A stretch of 7,283 nt of DNA from Nitriliruptoraceae bacterium (GTDB lineage: Bacteria > Actinomycetota > Nitriliruptoria > Nitriliruptorales > Nitriliruptoraceae): NCBI GenBank assembly GCA_007121975.1, contig SKJO01000158.1, forward strand, positions 1-7,283, written 5' to 3'. The position numbers were made by a program, and so were the translations under genes. Below the pieces are notes generated by a model, which saw only the letters and a program-made list of their open reading frames with translations, searched no databases and had not been told where the DNA came from. Of the stretch, positions 1-6,292 are shown piece after piece (position 1 is the stretch's first letter; each line of letters begins with the position of its first letter).

Positions 1-169
1 GGCTGAGGCTTCACCCGGGAGCCGCCTGAGCCCGACGTGGTGGTCGCGCCGGGCCGTCCGAGGGGAGGGACCCAGCGGCCCCGCCTGCACTACTGTTGCC
101 GTCCGCGGGATAGCATCTCCAAGACAGGACCGTCGCCGCGAGGCGCTCCGTTCCTGGAAGGGGAAGAGC
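1..169. other. Non-coding leader upstream of the IclR regulator gene
   Basis: No gene is recognised here. The frame of the downstream regulator stays open to the left edge, but it has no ATG or GTG before position 170 and its translation resembles no known protein. A TGA at 4-6 could be the end of an upstream gene, which cannot be tested. GTTGCC at 95-100 is the reverse complement of the GGCAAC motif repeated in front of soxB, so it may be part of an autoregulatory site. No convincing -35/-10 pair was found: TTGCCG at 96-101 and TAGCAT at 111-116 are only 9 bases apart. Confidence 0.5.
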
Positions 170-964
170 GTGGCGCAGACCGGTCGGCCAGCTGCCCGCC
201 AGGTCGCCTCGGTGACCCGGGCGGTCACGCTGCTGGACGCCATCGCCGCGGCCGGCGGCGAACTCGGCACCAACGCGCTCTCGCGTGCGACCGGCATCAA
301 CGCCAGCACCGTGTCGCGCATCCTCGCGACCCTGGTCCAGGGCGGGTTGCTCGAGCACCGGCCCGACACCGGCCGGTATCGGCTCGGGTTGCGGCTGGTG
401 CAGCTCGGCAACGCCGCTTTGGATGCGTTCGACCTGTTCGACGCGGCCCGCGAGCGGATGGACGAGCTCGCCGAGGCCACCGGTGAGACCGCCAGCCTGT
501 CGGTCCCCAGCGAGGGCGTGGCGTCCACCGTCGGCTTCGCGCGCAGCGACGCGGCGGTGCAGAGCATCGCGCGGATCGGCCGGCCGAGCGTCGCGCACGC
601 CACCTCGGTCGGGAAGGTCTACCTCGCCTGGGGCGGCCAGCTGCCGGAAGGTCCGTTGGAGGCCTACACGCCGCACACCGTCACGGACCGCGACCGGGTC
701 GCCGCCGAGGTGGCGGAGGTCCTCCAGCGGGGGTGGGCGCAAGCCGACGCTGAGCGCGATCCCGACCTGGCCTCGATCGCCGCGCCGGTGCTCGACCAGC
801 ACGGGAAGCTCGCCGCGATCCTCGGGGTGCAAGGTCCAGCCGGACGGTTCGACGCCGAGGCCCGCAGAGCCGCGGTTCCGGTCCTGCTCGACGCGGCCAC
901 CTCGCTGTCGGTGGTCCCGCCGATCAGCCACGACGCCAACGCACGAGCCCTTGCCGACGGGTAG
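170..964 (+). CDS. IclR-family transcriptional regulator
   Basis: This 264-residue protein has the two-domain IclR plan. An N-terminal winged helix-turn-helix covers about residues 11-80, with recognition helix NASTVSRILATL at 44-55 and wing HRPDTGRYRLG at 63-73. A C-terminal effector-binding domain covers about 85-250 and shows the family blocks AHATSVGKVYLAW (142-154) and IAAPVLDQHGKLAAILGV (203-220). The length is typical (about 250-270). The GTG start is preceded by a purine-rich Shine-Dalgarno stretch, GGAAGGGG at 156-163, and no other ATG or GTG lies upstream in frame. It sits 90 bases before soxB on the same strand, so it is probably the local regulator of the sarcosine oxidase operon. 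That role is inferred from position. Whether it represses or activates, and which ligand it senses, cannot be read from the sequence. IclR family membership is secure. Confidence 0.93.
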   Translation: MAQTGRPAARQVASVTRAVTLLDAIAAAGGELGTNALSRATGINASTVSRILATLVQGGLLEHRPDTGRYRLGLRLVQLGNAALDAFDLFDAARERMDELAEATGETASLSVPSEGVASTVGFARSDAAVQSIARIGRPSVAHATSVGKVYLAWGGQLPEGPLEAYTPHTVTDRDRVAAEVAEVLQRGWAQADAERDPDLASIAAPVLDQHGKLAAILGVQGPAGRFDAEARRAAVPVLLDAATSLSVVPPISHDANARALADG

Positions 965-981
965 CAGCATCCGTAGGCTCA

Positions 982-1016
982 CCCTAGTTGGCAACGGCAT
1001 CCCCCATAGGGCAACA
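982..1016. promoter_or_regulatory. Candidate operator between the regulator gene and soxB
   Basis: The 90-base gap holds several short symmetric elements. GTTGGCAAC (987-995) is a perfect palindrome around one central base. GGCAAC occurs twice in direct orientation exactly 20 bases apart (990-995 and 1010-1015), about two helical turns. CCCTA (982-986) and TAGGG (1007-1011) form an inverted repeat enclosing the palindrome. The same hexamer occurs in reverse orientation (95-100) ahead of the regulator gene. IclR proteins bind short imperfect palindromes near their own and target promoters, so this is a plausible operator. The assignment is inference. No good -35/-10 pair is visible. Confidence 0.3.
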
Positions 1017-1054
1017 CAGCCCGGTGGCCGCTGTCGGACGATGAGGGGCACGCG

Positions 1055-2350
1055 ATGGCCGGCGCGGGTCGGGGACATGGCAACGGCGCCACGAACGGGC
1101 GGTCGCCGCGGTACTCGGCGTGGGATCTGGCTCGGCGGGGGTTGACCGGTGAGGCGTGGCCCCCGGCCTGGCGCAAGCACGAGCTGCGCCCGTCCTACGA
1201 CGTGGTGATCATCGGCGGTGGCGTGCACGGGTTGGCGACCGCGCACTACCTGGCGGCGAACCACGGCATCACCGATGTCGCGGTGCTCGACAAGGGCTAC
1301 ATCGGTGGTGGCGGGTCGGGGCGCAACACCGCGATCCTGCGGTCGAACTACCTCACCCCGGAGGGCATCGCGTTCTACGACCGGTCCCTGGAGCTGTACC
1401 GCGGCCTGGCGGCGGACCTGAACTTCAACGTGATGTTCTCCCAGCGCGGCCACATGACGCTCGCCCACAACGACGCGTCTCTGCGCACGATGCGGTGGCG
1501 CGCGGAGGTCAACAAGCTCGTCGGGGTCGACTCCGAGGTGATCGATCCCGACGAGGTCGCCAAGCTGGTGCCCCGCATGGACGTCAGCTCGGAGGCTCGC
1601 TATCCGATCCTGGGGGCGCTGTGGCACCCGCCGGGCGGCATCATCCGCCACGACGCGGTGGTGTGGGGCTACGCCCGCGGTGCCGACAGCCGTGGGGTGC
1701 AGATCCACCAGAACACCGAGGTGCTCGGCATCGACGTGGTCGCGGGCCGGGTCACCGGAGTGCAGACCTCCCGCGGGGCGGTCTCGGCACCGATCGTGGT
1801 GAACTGCACCGCGGGGTGGTCGTCGTTGATCTCGGACATGGCCGGGGTCGAGATGCCGGTGCACACCTTCCCGTTGCAGGCCGCGGTGACCGAGCCGGTG
1901 CAGCCGTTCCTCGACCCGGTGGTGGTCAGCGGGACCCTGCACGTCTACGTCAGCCAGACCGACCGGGGCGAGCTGGTGTTCGGCGCCAGCGTGGATCCGT
2001 TCGCGTCGTACTCGACCCGCGGGTCACTGGAGTTCATCGAGGGGCTCGCCGGCCACGTGCTGCAGCTGATGCCCTCGCTGCACAACCTGCGGCTGCTGCG
2101 CCAGTGGGCCGGGTTGTGCGACATGACCCCGGACTACTCCCCCATCATGGGCCCGACGCCCGTGGAGGGGTTCTACGTCGACGTCGGCTGGGGCACCTAC
2201 GGGTTCAAGGCCGGCCCGGTCTCCGGCGAGCAGATGGCGGCCTGCATCGCCACGGGCGCCACCCCGGAGCTGATCGCACCGTTCGCGCTGTCGCGGTTCG
2301 CCGCGGGCGAGCTCGTCGGCGAGAAGGGGGCGGCAGCAGTTGGCCACTGA
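1055..2350 (+). CDS. soxB: Heterotetrameric sarcosine oxidase, beta subunit
   Basis: This 431-residue protein is a DAO-type flavoprotein. An N-terminal beta-alpha-beta FAD motif, YDVVIIGGGVHGLATA, lies at 48-63, followed by GGGGSGRNTAILRSNYL at 84-100. RHDAVVWGYARGAD (198-211) contains His199, matching the histidine that carries covalent FMN in characterised enzymes. A C-terminal flavin-contacting motif, WGTYGFKAGPVSG, lies at 379-391. By analogy with monomeric sarcosine oxidase, Arg96 and Lys385 may contact the substrate carboxylate (inference). The subunit oxidises the N-methyl group and passes electrons to O2, giving H2O2. ATG at 1055 has GAGGGG six bases upstream (1043-1048). The family usually begins near RYSAWDL (19-25), so the first 18 Gly-rich residues are an extension. 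Next in the operon, 36 bases on, is soxD. Sarcosine is the default substrate, but a related N-methyl amino acid is possible. Confidence 0.92.
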   Translation: MAGAGRGHGNGATNGRSPRYSAWDLARRGLTGEAWPPAWRKHELRPSYDVVIIGGGVHGLATAHYLAANHGITDVAVLDKGYIGGGGSGRNTAILRSNYLTPEGIAFYDRSLELYRGLAADLNFNVMFSQRGHMTLAHNDASLRTMRWRAEVNKLVGVDSEVIDPDEVAKLVPRMDVSSEARYPILGALWHPPGGIIRHDAVVWGYARGADSRGVQIHQNTEVLGIDVVAGRVTGVQTSRGAVSAPIVVNCTAGWSSLISDMAGVEMPVHTFPLQAAVTEPVQPFLDPVVVSGTLHVYVSQTDRGELVFGASVDPFASYSTRGSLEFIEGLAGHVLQLMPSLHNLRLLRQWAGLCDMTPDYSPIMGPTPVEGFYVDVGWGTYGFKAGPVSGEQMAACIATGATPELIAPFALSRFAAGELVGEKGAAAVGH

Positions 2351-2386
2351 CCATGGGCCGATCCGGCCAGACCTCGAGACCGACCG

Positions 2387-2698
2387 ATGATCACCCTGTC
2401 GTGCCCGTGGTGCGGGCCCCGTAACGTCACCGAGTTCGCGTACGGCGGCGAGTCGGGCGCCCGCCCCGATCCGGCGACCGCGACCCCGCAGCCGTGGCGC
2501 CGCTACCTCTACACCAACGCCAACCCGGCCGGTCCGGTGACCGAGACGTGGCTGCACCGGGCCGGGTGCCGCCGCTACCTCGTCGTCGAACGGGACACGA
2601 CCACCAACGAGATCCTCGCGATCCGCCGCCCCGGCGGTGCGCCCAGCACCTCCGCACGGCACGCCACGACGGGTCGAGCAACGGAGCAGCGCCCATGA
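2387..2698 (+). CDS. soxD: Sarcosine oxidase, delta subunit (zinc-binding)
   Basis: This small 103-residue protein is the zinc-holding delta subunit of the heterotetrameric enzyme. Cys6 and Cys9 in CPWCGPRNV and His57 and Cys61 in TWLHRAGCRRY match the Cys-Cys-His-Cys zinc site known from the family. NPAGPVTETWLH and ERDTTTNEILAIRRP (68-82) are further family blocks. The tail after about residue 85 is Ser/Ala/Thr-rich and not recognisable. The length agrees with the family (about 90-105). ATG at 2387 is the first start after the soxB stop in that frame and puts CPWC at the usual distance from the N-terminus. Its ribosome site is weak (GAG at 2376-2378), so translation may be coupled to soxB. 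Its TGA stop overlaps the soxA ATG as ATGA at 2695-2698. The role is structural, not catalytic. Confidence 0.93.
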   Translation: MITLSCPWCGPRNVTEFAYGGESGARPDPATATPQPWRRYLYTNANPAGPVTETWLHRAGCRRYLVVERDTTTNEILAIRRPGGAPSTSARHATTGRATEQRP

Positions 2699-5532
2699 CC
2701 GCAGCCACGACCCCCGGCGCGGCCACCCGGCTCGATCCGCAACCCGGCGAGGTGATCGACCGCACCGACCGGTTCGCGTTCACCTGGAACGGGGTCGAGC
2801 ACCACGCCTACCGCGGCGACACGATCACCTCGGCGTTGGCGGCCGCGGGGGTGCGGGTGTTCTCGCGCAGTTTCAAGTACTCGCGGCCACGCGGGATCCT
2901 GACCGCGAGCTACCTCGACCCGGGCTGCACGGTGCAGGTCGACGACGAACCCAACGTGCGCGGCTCGCACCGGCGCATCGCCCCGGGGCAGGCCGTGACC
3001 GCGCAGAACGTGTGGCCGTCGCTCGACCGTGACGTCAAGATGGCGAACCAGGCGGTGGGCCGGTTCCTGACCGCCGGGTTCTACTACAAGACGTTCATCA
3101 AGCCCCAGCGGCTGTGGCCGACGTACCAGAGGGTGCTGCAACGGTTCGCGGCCGGCGGCACCGCACCCGACACCGCTCCCGATCGGCTGCGCTACGACAA
3201 GCGCTACGCCCACCCCGACGTGCTGGTCGCCGGGGGCGGTCCGGCCGGGATGAAAGCGGCCGTGGCCGCAGCCAAGCACGGTGCGAAGGTGCTGCTCGTC
3301 GAGGAGGAGCACGAGCTCGGCGGGCACCTGCGCTACGGCGATACCGGCGACCTCGACCGGCTCGCGCTGTTGCGCGCCGAGGTCGCCGCCAGCGACGTCG
3401 AGGTGCTGACCGACGCGGTCGTGGCGGGACGCTACGACGGCAACTTGTTCGCGGTCGTGGAGCGCAGCGCGCCGGGACTCACCGAACGGCTCACCAAGGT
3501 GCGCGCCGGCGTGGCGATCGTGGCCGCCGGGCTGATCGAACGGCCCTACGTCGTCGAGGGCAACGACCTGCCCGGGGTGCTGCTCTCCACCGCGGTGCGA
3601 CGGCTGATCAACCTGCATGCGGTCAAGCCCGGCAACCGGGCGGTCGTGCTCACCGCCAACCCGCAGGGTGACGCCGCGATCGCGGATCTGCAACGTGCCG
3701 GCGTGCAGGTGTGGGCCGAGGACGCCCGCGCTGGCGGCGACATCGTGCGAATCCTCGGCCGCGGCGGGGTCGTCGGCGTCGAGGTCGGCGACGGTCGCAA
3801 GGTGCCGTGCGACCTGGTGGTCACCGCGACCGGGTGGACCGCAACGACCTCGCTGTTGAACATGGCCGGTGACCGGCCCGTGTACGAACCCCGGATCGCG
3901 CGGTTCCTGCCCTCCCAGCTCCCCGACGACGTGCTGGTCACCGGCGGACTGGCCGGTGACGACGACCTCGACGAACTGCTCGACCATGCCCGTGCCGCGG
4001 GCGAGCTCGCCGCCGAGCGTGCCACCGAGCCCGGCAGCGTGCGTGGAGCGGCCCTGCCGGTGCGTCCGATCGTGGATGCCTGTCTGCCTGCACTCCCCCT
4101 GCACGACCACCCGGCGATGTTCCGCGGTCCGACCCACGGGTTCGTAGACTTCAGCGAGGACGTCGGCTCCAAGGACCTCGCCGCCGCGGTCGCGGAGGGC
4201 TACGACTCCTCCGAGCTGGCCAAGCGCTACACCACCGCCACGATGGGCCCCTCACAGGGCAAGCTCGAGACCGTCAACGCGGTCGCCGCCGTCGCCGAGG
4301 CCACCGGCATCACCATCGGGCAGGCGGGCACCACCACCTGGCGGCCCCCCTACGCCCCCATCACGCTCGGTGCGTTGGCCGGGCGCAACTTCGAGCCGGT
4401 CCGCGTCTCCCCGATGCAACCCTGGCACGAGGTCCACGGTGCCGCGCCGCTGGTCGCTGGCGCGTGGATTCGGCCCGACCACTACGGCGATCCGGCCGCC
4501 GAGGTCCGCGCGGTCCGCGATGAGGTGGGGATCATCGACGTCACACCGATCGGCAAGCTCGACCTGCAGGGTCCCGACGTCCCCAACCTGCTCGAACTGC
4601 TGTACGTCAACAAGTGGCAGAAGCTCGACGTCGGCCGGGTCCGCTACGGCGTGATGTGCGCCGAGGACGGCGTCGTGCTCGACGACGGGGTCACCGGCCG
4701 GCTCGGTCCCGACCACTACCTGATGTCGACCACCTCGTCGGGTGCCGCCGGGATATGGGAGTGGATCGAGAACTGGCTGCAGACCGAACGGCCCGGCTGG
4801 GACGTGCACGTCACCCCGGTCACCACCGCCTACGCCTCCATGAACCTGGCCGGCCCGCGCAGCCGCGACGTGCTCGCCCCGCTCACCGACGTCGATCTCT
4901 CCGCCGACGCGTTCGGCTACATGCACGTACGCACCGGCACCATCGCGGCCGTCGAGGACTGCGTGCTGTGGCGCATCGGGTTCACCGGCGAGCTCAGCTA
5001 CGAACTGCACGTCCCGGCCGGCTACGGCCTGCACGTGTGGGAGACGCTGCTGGCCGCCGGCGCTGACCACGGCATCCGGGCGTTCGGTGTCGAGGCACAA
5101 CGCACCCTGCGGCTCGAGAAGGGCCACCTGATCGTGGGACAGGACACCGACGGGCTCACCAAGGCCGGCAGTGCCGGGCTCGGAGGTCTCGTCAAGCTCG
5201 ACAAACCTAACTTCGTCGGCAAGCCCGAACTGGTGTGGCAGCAGGAGGTAGGCGTCACGTCGACGCTGGTCGCACTCCAACCTGTCGATCCGACCGAGGT
5301 GCCGCCCGAGGCCAGCCAGATCGTCGTGGCCGGGCGCACCGTGGGTCGCATCACCTCCAGCCGCCGCTCCCCCACCCTGGGGCGCGGCGTCTGCCTGGGC
5401 CAGGTCCCGCCCGATCTGGCGGCCCCCGGCACCCACGTCACCGTCCGGCTCCCCGATGGTCGCGACATCGTCGCGGTCGTGCAGCAACACCTCGCGCACG
5501 TCGACCCGGAAGGAGCGCGTCTCCGTGGCTGA
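2695..5532 (+). CDS. soxA: Sarcosine oxidase, alpha subunit (NAD- and folate-binding)
   Basis: This 945-residue protein is close to the usual size of about 965. Residues 25-105 form a ferredoxin-like domain without iron-sulfur cysteines, containing SFKYSRPRGI (59-68). Residues 110-170 include the family block AGFYYKTFI (127-135). A dinucleotide-binding module from about 174 carries VLVAGGGPAGM (176-186), with LGGHLRYG at 208-215. VDFSEDVGSKDL (484-495), KRYTTATMGPSQGK (510-523) and RPPYAPITLGALAGRN (550-565) follow. The C-terminal half is a GcvT-like tetrahydrofolate domain (about 570-845) with NLAGPRSRDVL (717-727), GFTGELSYELHVPAGYG (762-778) and GQDTDGLTK (815-823), then a GcvT C-terminal barrel (850-935). 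It binds NAD+ and captures the one-carbon unit as 5,10-methylene-THF. The frame is open back to 2494, but ATG at 2695 is chosen because GGAG (2683-2686) precedes it, it makes the ATGA overlap with soxD, and family similarity starts just after it. The 67 residues upstream are soxD read out of frame. Confidence 0.95.
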   Translation: MTAATTPGAATRLDPQPGEVIDRTDRFAFTWNGVEHHAYRGDTITSALAAAGVRVFSRSFKYSRPRGILTASYLDPGCTVQVDDEPNVRGSHRRIAPGQAVTAQNVWPSLDRDVKMANQAVGRFLTAGFYYKTFIKPQRLWPTYQRVLQRFAAGGTAPDTAPDRLRYDKRYAHPDVLVAGGGPAGMKAAVAAAKHGAKVLLVEEEHELGGHLRYGDTGDLDRLALLRAEVAASDVEVLTDAVVAGRYDGNLFAVVERSAPGLTERLTKVRAGVAIVAAGLIERPYVVEGNDLPGVLLSTAVRRLINLHAVKPGNRAVVLTANPQGDAAIADLQRAGVQVWAEDARAGGDIVRILGRGGVVGVEVGDGRKVPCDLVVTATGWTATTSLLNMAGDRPVYEPRIARFLPSQLPDDVLVTGGLAGDDDLDELLDHARAAGELAAERATEPGSVRGAALPVRPIVDACLPALPLHDHPAMFRGPTHGFVDFSEDVGSKDLAAAVAEGYDSSELAKRYTTATMGPSQGKLETVNAVAAVAEATGITIGQAGTTTWRPPYAPITLGALAGRNFEPVRVSPMQPWHEVHGAAPLVAGAWIRPDHYGDPAAEVRAVRDEVGIIDVTPIGKLDLQGPDVPNLLELLYVNKWQKLDVGRVRYGVMCAEDGVVLDDGVTGRLGPDHYLMSTTSSGAAGIWEWIENWLQTERPGWDVHVTPVTTAYASMNLAGPRSRDVLAPLTDVDLSADAFGYMHVRTGTIAAVEDCVLWRIGFTGELSYELHVPAGYGLHVWETLLAAGADHGIRAFGVEAQRTLRLEKGHLIVGQDTDGLTKAGSAGLGGLVKLDKPNFVGKPELVWQQEVGVTSTLVALQPVDPTEVPPEASQIVVAGRTVGRITSSRRSPTLGRGVCLGQVPPDLAAPGTHVTVRLPDGRDIVAVVQQHLAHVDPEGARLRG

Positions 5533-6178
5533 ACCCACCACCGCCGGGCCGGCACCGCAACCCGAGCCGCTGGCCCGCAGCCCGATCCCGACCCTCACCC
5601 CCACCGCGATCGTCGCCGGCTGGGAGGTCACCGACCGCTCCAGCGACGCGTCCACGCGTCTCGCGGACCTGTCCCCCCTCGCCAAGGTCCACGTCCGCGC
5701 CAGCGAGGACGGCGCGCTAGCCGCCGCCCTCGACGTGCGGTTCTTGAAGGCGGCTCGCGACGACTACGGCGTGCTGATAACCGGCTCCGGTCCCGGCGAG
5801 TGGACCCTGATCGGTCCGGCCGGGACCGCTGGCGACATCGCCGGGCGCCTCAGCGCGCTCGACGTCGACGAACGCATCACCATCGTCGACCTCACCCACG
5901 GGCGGGCACTCGTGCGCCTGACGGGGGACGCCGGCTCCACACTGCTCGCCACCGTGTGCGCCGTCGATCTCGATGAGCACACGATGCCCGACGGCACCTG
6001 CCTGCGTACCTCGGTCGCCAGGGTCGTCACCGATCTCGTCCGCGACGACCGCGACGGGGTTCGCTCCTACCTGCTGCACTGCGAGCGGTCCTCCGGCGCC
6101 TACCTCGCCGAACAGCTCCGACAGGTCGGCGAAGCGCACGGGCTCGGGGTCGAGGGTTTCGCGGCCGCCGGCCGGTAG
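5525..6178 (+). CDS. soxG: Sarcosine oxidase, gamma subunit
   Basis: This 217-residue protein is the gamma subunit, which has a GcvT-like fold and packs against alpha in the heterotetramer. Family blocks seen are LITGSGPGEWTLIGPAG (84-100), ITIVDLTHGRALVRLTG (118-134) and DLDEHTMPDGTCLRTSVARV (148-167), followed by a C-terminal RSYLLH(C/W)E-like segment (180-187). The first 30 residues are Pro/Ala/Thr-rich and likely flexible. The GTG start at 5525 overlaps the last 8 bases of soxA, and GGAAGGAG (5508-5515) lies 9 bases before it, the strongest ribosome site in the operon. The frame extends upstream to an ATG at 5456, but that stretch is soxA coding in another frame and its translation is not family-like. 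This is the last operon gene; no glyA, purU or folD follows, unlike many sox clusters. Gamma subunits diverge quickly, so the call rests on motifs plus position. Confidence 0.9.
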   Translation: MAEPTTAGPAPQPEPLARSPIPTLTPTAIVAGWEVTDRSSDASTRLADLSPLAKVHVRASEDGALAAALDVRFLKAARDDYGVLITGSGPGEWTLIGPAGTAGDIAGRLSALDVDERITIVDLTHGRALVRLTGDAGSTLLATVCAVDLDEHTMPDGTCLRTSVARVVTDLVRDDRDGVRSYLLHCERSSGAYLAEQLRQVGEAHGLGVEGFAAAGR

Positions 6179-6225
6179 GTGACAGCCGCCAGGACAGCGT
6201 TGCGTGTCAACTGCCAGCACATCGT

Positions 6226-6252
6226 TGTCGGGTTCCACGGTTGAACTCCACG
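6226..6252 (+). promoter_or_regulatory. Hairpin in the intergenic region after soxG
   Basis: GGGTTC (6230-6235) pairs with GAACTC (6243-6248) around a seven-base loop, with one G-U pair. After a C-C mismatch, three more pairs (6226-6228 with 6250-6252) extend the stem. It lies 48 bases after the soxG stop. No T-run follows, so it is not a classical intrinsic terminator. It could impede transcription leaving the sox operon, or be part of the IS leader, directly ahead of the second hairpin at 6260-6286. Confidence 0.35.
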
Positions 6253-6259
6253 CAGGTGA

Positions 6260-6286
6260 TTCTCCGGGTCCAATCGATCCGGAGGA
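6260..6286 (+). promoter_or_regulatory. Hairpin that buries the transposase ribosome binding site
   Basis: CTCCGG (6262-6267) pairs perfectly with CCGGAG (6279-6284). Pairing continues inward through 6268-6270 with 6276-6278 (one G-U) to a five-base loop at 6271-6275, and outward by two more pairs (6261 with 6285 as G-U, 6260 with 6286). The total is 11 pairs. The right arm contains nearly all of GGAGGAG (6281-6287), the Shine-Dalgarno sequence for the GTG at 6293. When folded in mRNA the ribosome site would be hidden. Some insertion sequences use such leader structures to stop transposase synthesis from outside transcripts. The pairing is seen; the function is inferred. Confidence 0.5.
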
Positions 6287-6292
6287 GACCAG

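Noticed and set aside
11..1942. Long - strand open frame of 643 codons, antisense to the regulator and soxB
   Set aside because: Its translation is Arg/His/Gly/Pro-rich with no domain, and it overlaps two well-supported genes. Long antisense frames are expected in DNA with G/C at third positions.
1156..2424. + strand 422-codon frame overlapping soxB
   Set aside because: It is soxB read in another frame, giving an Arg/Gly/His-rich translation without motifs.
2494..2694. Upstream extension of soxA to an ATG at 2494
   Set aside because: This segment is soxD coding in another frame and is not family-like. The ATG at 2695 has a ribosome site and the ATGA overlap.
2575..4137. - strand open frame of 520 codons opposite soxD and soxA
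   Set aside because: Low-complexity composition, no recognisable motif, and full overlap with conserved sox coding sequence.
4252..5685. - strand open frame of 477 codons opposite soxA
   Set aside because: A codon-bias shadow of soxA, with no motif and no ribosome site of note.
6179..6240. The missing C-terminal half of the RES gene on the - strand left of the IS
   Set aside because: I translated the - strand through this gap and saw no RES-like sequence, which argues against a simple insertion with both halves kept.
6179..6260. Intrinsic terminator for the sox operon
   Set aside because: The hairpin at 6226-6252 has no T-run after it, so Rho-independent termination cannot be claimed.
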